Positions 60,582 through 64,000 of a stretch of DNA of 64,000 bases are shown one piece after another. Within the stretch, counting starts at the first letter, position 1, and each line of letters opens with the position of its first letter. Position numbers and translations under genes: made by a program. Under the pieces are notes generated by a model that saw only the letters and a program-made list of their open reading frames with translations, was not told where the DNA came from and searched no databases. Source of the DNA: Aspidiotus rigidus (taxonomy: Eukaryota > Arthropoda > Insecta > Hemiptera > Diaspididae); contig JAVHKY010000025.1 of the NCBI GenBank assembly GCA_035079385.1, positions 19,752,501-19,816,500 of the forward strand, read 5' to 3'.

Positions 60582-60587
60582 AATAAA
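60582..60587 (+). terminator. Poly(A) signal of the atlastin-like gene
   Basis: AATAAA lies 31 bp after the TAA at 60549-60551, the normal place for a short 3' UTR. Confidence 0.6.
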
Positions 60588-61336
60588 ATAGTGATGAAAG
60601 AAGTACATTTGCAGTTCCTTTTCTCAAATTTTGCTGTATTATAGGTTAGGTAGATAGGCTATTCAAAACCTAATTGAGAAGAGATTCATCGTACAAAAAT
60701 TCATGAAAAACGACTCATCACTTGGCATTACAAGAGAAGAAGCAGAAAGAAGAAAGAGAGTTCTTCACTACAAAGATGATAGGGGTGAGAGGTCCCGTTC
60801 AGCGCCATAGAGTATTCAAGTTTCTGTCATTAAAATTGATGACTGATGATGCCGTAAAAATAATGTTGGACGAATATAGCGTGTAGAGGAGTGATAGCAG
60901 GTCATCTCTTCGCAATCAACCACCTTTTTTTTCTTTTTTTATTGGGGGGGGGGAGTCCCCAGTGGAAACTTATTTCTTAGGGTGAGTTTATTAGCGCGGT
61001 AAGACAATACTAGAAACTAGCCCTTGCAGGGAGATCGCTCTCTGCAAGGGGTTTTCTCATCTTAAGTGATATTTACATTTATGTGCGAGAGACTTGTCGA
61101 GATTACCTATGCACTGGACGGGTTTCCCTGTCGTACTTCGGCTGTTAATCATCCTCTCAGTTGCCCCGAATGATCTAAACAGTGATCTGAGGGCAGCTGG
61201 GAGGAGAAAAAGTAGGTTGGGGGGTACAATTACCGGGGGACTCCTCTACTACTCCCTAAAAGATGGGGTAGAGGCGTACAAATAATTACTATGGTACTTA
61301 GTGTTAGATACATGGGTACAATTATGAATTGTGTGT
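60588..61336. other. Intergenic; includes a 30-bp hairpin at 61021-61050
   Basis: CCCTTGCAGGGAGATCGCTC, with its 3' arm, folds into a strong short stem-loop. No gene recognised. Confidence 0.4.
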
Positions 61337-61432
61337 AATGGTTAACATCTTACTCTATAGCTGGAATAGAAGCAAGTGTTGATCCGCAGGGCATGTCCAG
61401 TACTCCACTTTTGGTCCATGGTTATAGGGAAA
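61337..61432. repeat. Left copy of a roughly 95-bp direct repeat flanking the Ginger-type element
   Basis: Begins GTTAACATCTTACTCTA and includes TACTCCACTTTTGGTCCATG. About 85-90% identical by eye to 63418-63511. Confidence 0.85.
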
Positions 61433-61492
61433 TAACCGCCTTCCCCAATAGTAGGACAGCCGGTTGCGGTGTGTTGGTGATAATGAAAACAT

Positions 61493-63407
61493 GTATATGT
61501 TGGCGTTAAAGTCGATAATTAGGTAATGTTGACATTAACTAGTTATTGTCAATAATAACGAAAATAGTACAATACAACCAGTTAAGGTGAACAATTATGG
61601 ACATTAATTAGTTATTTTCGACAATTCCTAAGTACGAATAGTTAGAGTTGATGAATGGGAAAAAATTAATTGTCCTGCAATCTCTTCCATACTTGTAGGT
61701 ACCTATTATTACACTACCCGACCGCCTAAAAATTGCTGGGCTGAAATTATCAAATTGTAAATGAATTTTGAACGCTGAATTCAATGCCGCTCTCAGTTTC
61801 TTGATAGGACGCGTCTCAATTTTTTGTATTCGTATGAAATATTCACGTTTATTCGCAGCGCGTTGTTGCGGAACGTAGCGTTCCTTCTCGCGTTAACCTG
61901 CAAACGAGCGAAAGCAGTGGCTTCCAAGTTGTTGGAAATCTTCCTAACGTTCGGAGCTCCAGCCGTACTGCAATCTGATAATGACAAAGAGTTCGTCAAT
62001 TCTATTATAGAGGAACTGCAACAGTACTGGCCAGAGCTCCACATTGTTCACGGTAAGCCACTCCATAGCCAGAGCTAATGGTGATGTAGAAAAAATGATT
62101 TTCTCGTGGATGAGCGACAACGAGACAAAGGAGTGGAGCATTGGATTGCTATTCGTTCAGTTCATGAAAAATCGTAGTTATCATTCGGGCATAAAACGCA
62201 GCCCCTTCGAGGCAATGTTTGGCTGCCCTCCGAAGGTAGGACTGGAACAATTTTCCTTACCGACTGCTGTATCGAAGCACATTCGCGGTGAAGAAGAACT
62301 AGAAACATGTGTGAAGAATCCATCGACTGTTTTACAGCGGCCCACTACAACACCCACTTCGGAAGAACAGCCTGCTGCAAAGACGTCCATTCTGTGTGAA
62401 CCTGCTACAATGGCTATTTCCGAACACAATCGTGATACATCACCAGGAACTTGCCCGGCTAGTGCAGAACCTGTTACTCAAGAATCTGTTGTAGCAGCCA
62501 TCACTTAGCAGCCTCCAACATCTGTGGTCGATTCGCCGGCGCCGGGGCCACCTTCAAATCCGGTTGAGTGTGTATCATGTGGCTTACAAGGTACCACATC
62601 TGCATGGTGTGAGGTTTGTGAACGAGGAGAATCGATTTGATCAAAAAGGAAAGCATCTCAAGCAGCTCTTACTGTTCAAGCCAAAAAGATGAAACTAGCG
62701 TCAGACAGAAATTTTCCAAACCCTGTTGTCGGAGACACCGTAAGGATACAAGTGCCTGATGTTGACAGAGGAAAGATAGACGCGCGAAGTATTTTGGCGT
62801 GCGTAATGGATGTTACTAAAGATAACTTCTTCAAAGTAGGCACACAGAACGGTACTTTGAAACAACTGTACGCCAAATCGCAATTTGGGTTATAACATGA
62901 AAGATTTCTGGAAGTTCATGACGCACCGACGGAAGTTGTTTCGCTACGTTCAGTTGCCTCACAACAAGCCCTTGGAAATAGACAAGGATTTATACGCTGC
63001 ATGTGCACAACAAAATGTAATACCAAGAGGTGTCAATGTCGCCGGTCTGGAATCATATGTAACTCAAAATGTCACAGCAGCAATCCATGTACTAATAAAT
63101 AATGATTCAGTATAGTAATTCCGTAATACTAATATATAATATTAATTATTTGTAATATGTAGGTACTCACAACATTCGATAAACTTCATGAGGTATTTAT
63201 TAATAATTTCAAGACTTATTTCATTTTCCGATTTTCAATTTTAACTAGTCTGCATCCAGGATTGTCGACAATAACTAGGAAATGAGACTACCTAAAGTAA
63301 AGAATATTTTTATATTTATTGACATTAACTATTTTGATACGTTGTTGACTTTAACTAGTTATTGTCAACATTAACTGAATTATCGACTTTAACGCGATAC
63401 ATTTACA
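61493..63407 (+). mobile_element. Ginger/KRBA2-type integrase transposon (1.9 kb, degenerate)
   Basis: Inverted ends start TGTATATGT-TGGCGTTAAAG on the left and share GCGTTAAAGTCGATAATT in inverted form at the right end. Many copies of 'TTAACTAGTTATTGTCAA'-like words lie near both ends, as expected of transposase-binding subterminal repeats. It encloses the integrase pseudogene at 61793-63115. TGT termini and a retroviral-type integrase are the signature of Ginger DNA transposons. No clear 4-bp target duplication was found. Confidence 0.75.
61793..63115 (+). pseudogene. KRBA2/Ginger-type integrase, frameshifted
   Basis: Plus-strand blocks in order: TCKRAKAVASKLLEIFLTFG, then APAVLQSDNDKEFVNSII (second catalytic Asp) and PELHIVHGKPLHSQS; a frameshift near 62050-62080; ARANGDVEKMIFSWMSD, RFVQ-like LLFVQFMKNRSYHSGIKRSP, EAMFGCPPKVGL; a Cys motif CVSCGLQ...WCEVC; DVDRGKIDARSILACV; and, in another frame, a Cys-rich tail CMCTTKCNTKRCQCR. 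The family's catalytic Glu lies in 'GSVERAN'; here that block reads SIARAN, so Glu seems to be Ala. The first Asp block is not recognisable. Multiple stops make it non-functional. Confidence 0.8.
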
Positions 63408-63417
63408 TAAGTGGTTA

Positions 63418-63511
63418 GTTAACATCTTACTCTAAGCTGGAATAGAAGACAATGTTGATCCGCAGCGGATTGCCCAGTACTCCACTTTTGGTCCATGGTT
63501 ACAGGAAATAG
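63418..63511. repeat. Right copy of the roughly 95-bp direct repeat
   Basis: Matches 61337-61432 and starts 11 bp beyond the right end of the Ginger-type element. Confidence 0.85.
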
Positions 63512-64000
63512 CTACAATCCCAGTAAACGCAATCAACCACCTTGCCAACATTTTGAGGTCCTGGTACGATACGTATCTCTCATCATATCTTTCCACGCTG
63601 TGTTTCAATAAGAAGTGATTGGACTGAGCTTCGCCCATGTATCGCAAAGTTAGCCGAGCATGTGAAATGATACTACCAATCTGTGCTCTCGAATATAGTA
63701 AGTATATTTCATATACAAGATTTTACTAAATAACGTTTCTCATAGTGACGTCACTGCTCATCTTGTATGAAATTGTACGATACAGGCAGTGCGCATGAGC
63801 GTACGTAGGAGTAACACAGCTTCTCCCTCCCTAATCGACCCAGCTGTCTATATTTGTGGGACTGGTAGGGTATCTTTCACCATATCTTTCCACGGGTTCA
63901 AGTCGCTATAGCTCAGTCCTTGTACGCAAAGTAATGTACGTGCATAGTCAAAGGGTGATGCTAATTTTCTTGTGAAGATACCCGTTCCCCAGTCAAATTG
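63512..64000. other. Intergenic, nothing recognised
   Basis: No exon or structured repeat was seen. A 'GGTTCAAGTC' word near 63896 is not part of a tRNA fold. Confidence 0.4.

Noticed and set aside
62181..62429. Minus-strand frame over the integrase
   Set aside because: Shadow of the plus-strand integrase relic.
63885..63925. GGTTCAAGTC and a TAGCTCAG word suggesting a tRNA
   Set aside because: The words are in the wrong order and spacing and no cloverleaf can be drawn; a chance match or SINE scrap.

Overview
The window reads as nuclear DNA of an arthropod, most likely an insect: genes are split into short exons with GT-AG introns, it is AT-rich, it carries many transposon relics, and the recognisable genes are animal families (a CDH23/Cad87A-like cadherin tail, an atlastin-type GTPase, ankyrin proteins). 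A hemipteran-like genome would fit, but the sequence does not settle the order. There is no bacterial-style operon, CRISPR array, rRNA or convincing tRNA.

Layout. 0.5-3.2 kb (+): last four exons of a classical-type cadherin ending in a PDZ ligand. 9.4-14.5 kb (+): a TATA box, a signal-peptide exon and a possible terminal exon of an unidentified secreted protein. 11.5-12.15 kb (-): a decayed Penelope-like reverse transcriptase. 17.3-17.8 kb: a LINE scrap next to a 339-bp foldback element. 20-26 kb and 32.4-34.6 kb (-): exons of unrecognised proteins. The 34.6 kb group starts with a signal peptide followed by very short exons. Between these groups lies a 2.1-kb tandem duplication (26.7-31.4 kb). 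Each unit holds a single-exon ankyrin gene and a divergent ankyrin remnant; the left ankyrin gene is intact and the right one is broken. The two units act as each other's empty-site control and expose three small insertions with their target duplications.

35-41.5 kb is mostly inverted-repeat elements. 46.4-60.55 kb (+) is a ten-exon atlastin-like gene, the most interesting locus. It has the GTPase fold of atlastin but starts with a signal-peptide-like exon, has altered guanine-binding and catalytic positions, lacks the usual two-helix membrane anchor, and shows a phase break consistent with a 2-nt loss at one splice donor. Its introns hold a LINE RNase H relic, a 1.8-kb compound satellite, several MITEs and a short element related to a larger, decayed Ginger/KRBA2-type integrase transposon at 61.5-63.4 kb.

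The genes do not form an evident pathway. The main themes are possible secreted or rapidly evolving proteins (signal peptide plus microexons, secreted-looking atlastin, ankyrin duplicates) set in a transposon-rich landscape. All exon models come from reading frame, splice motifs and remembered family similarity; no search was run.
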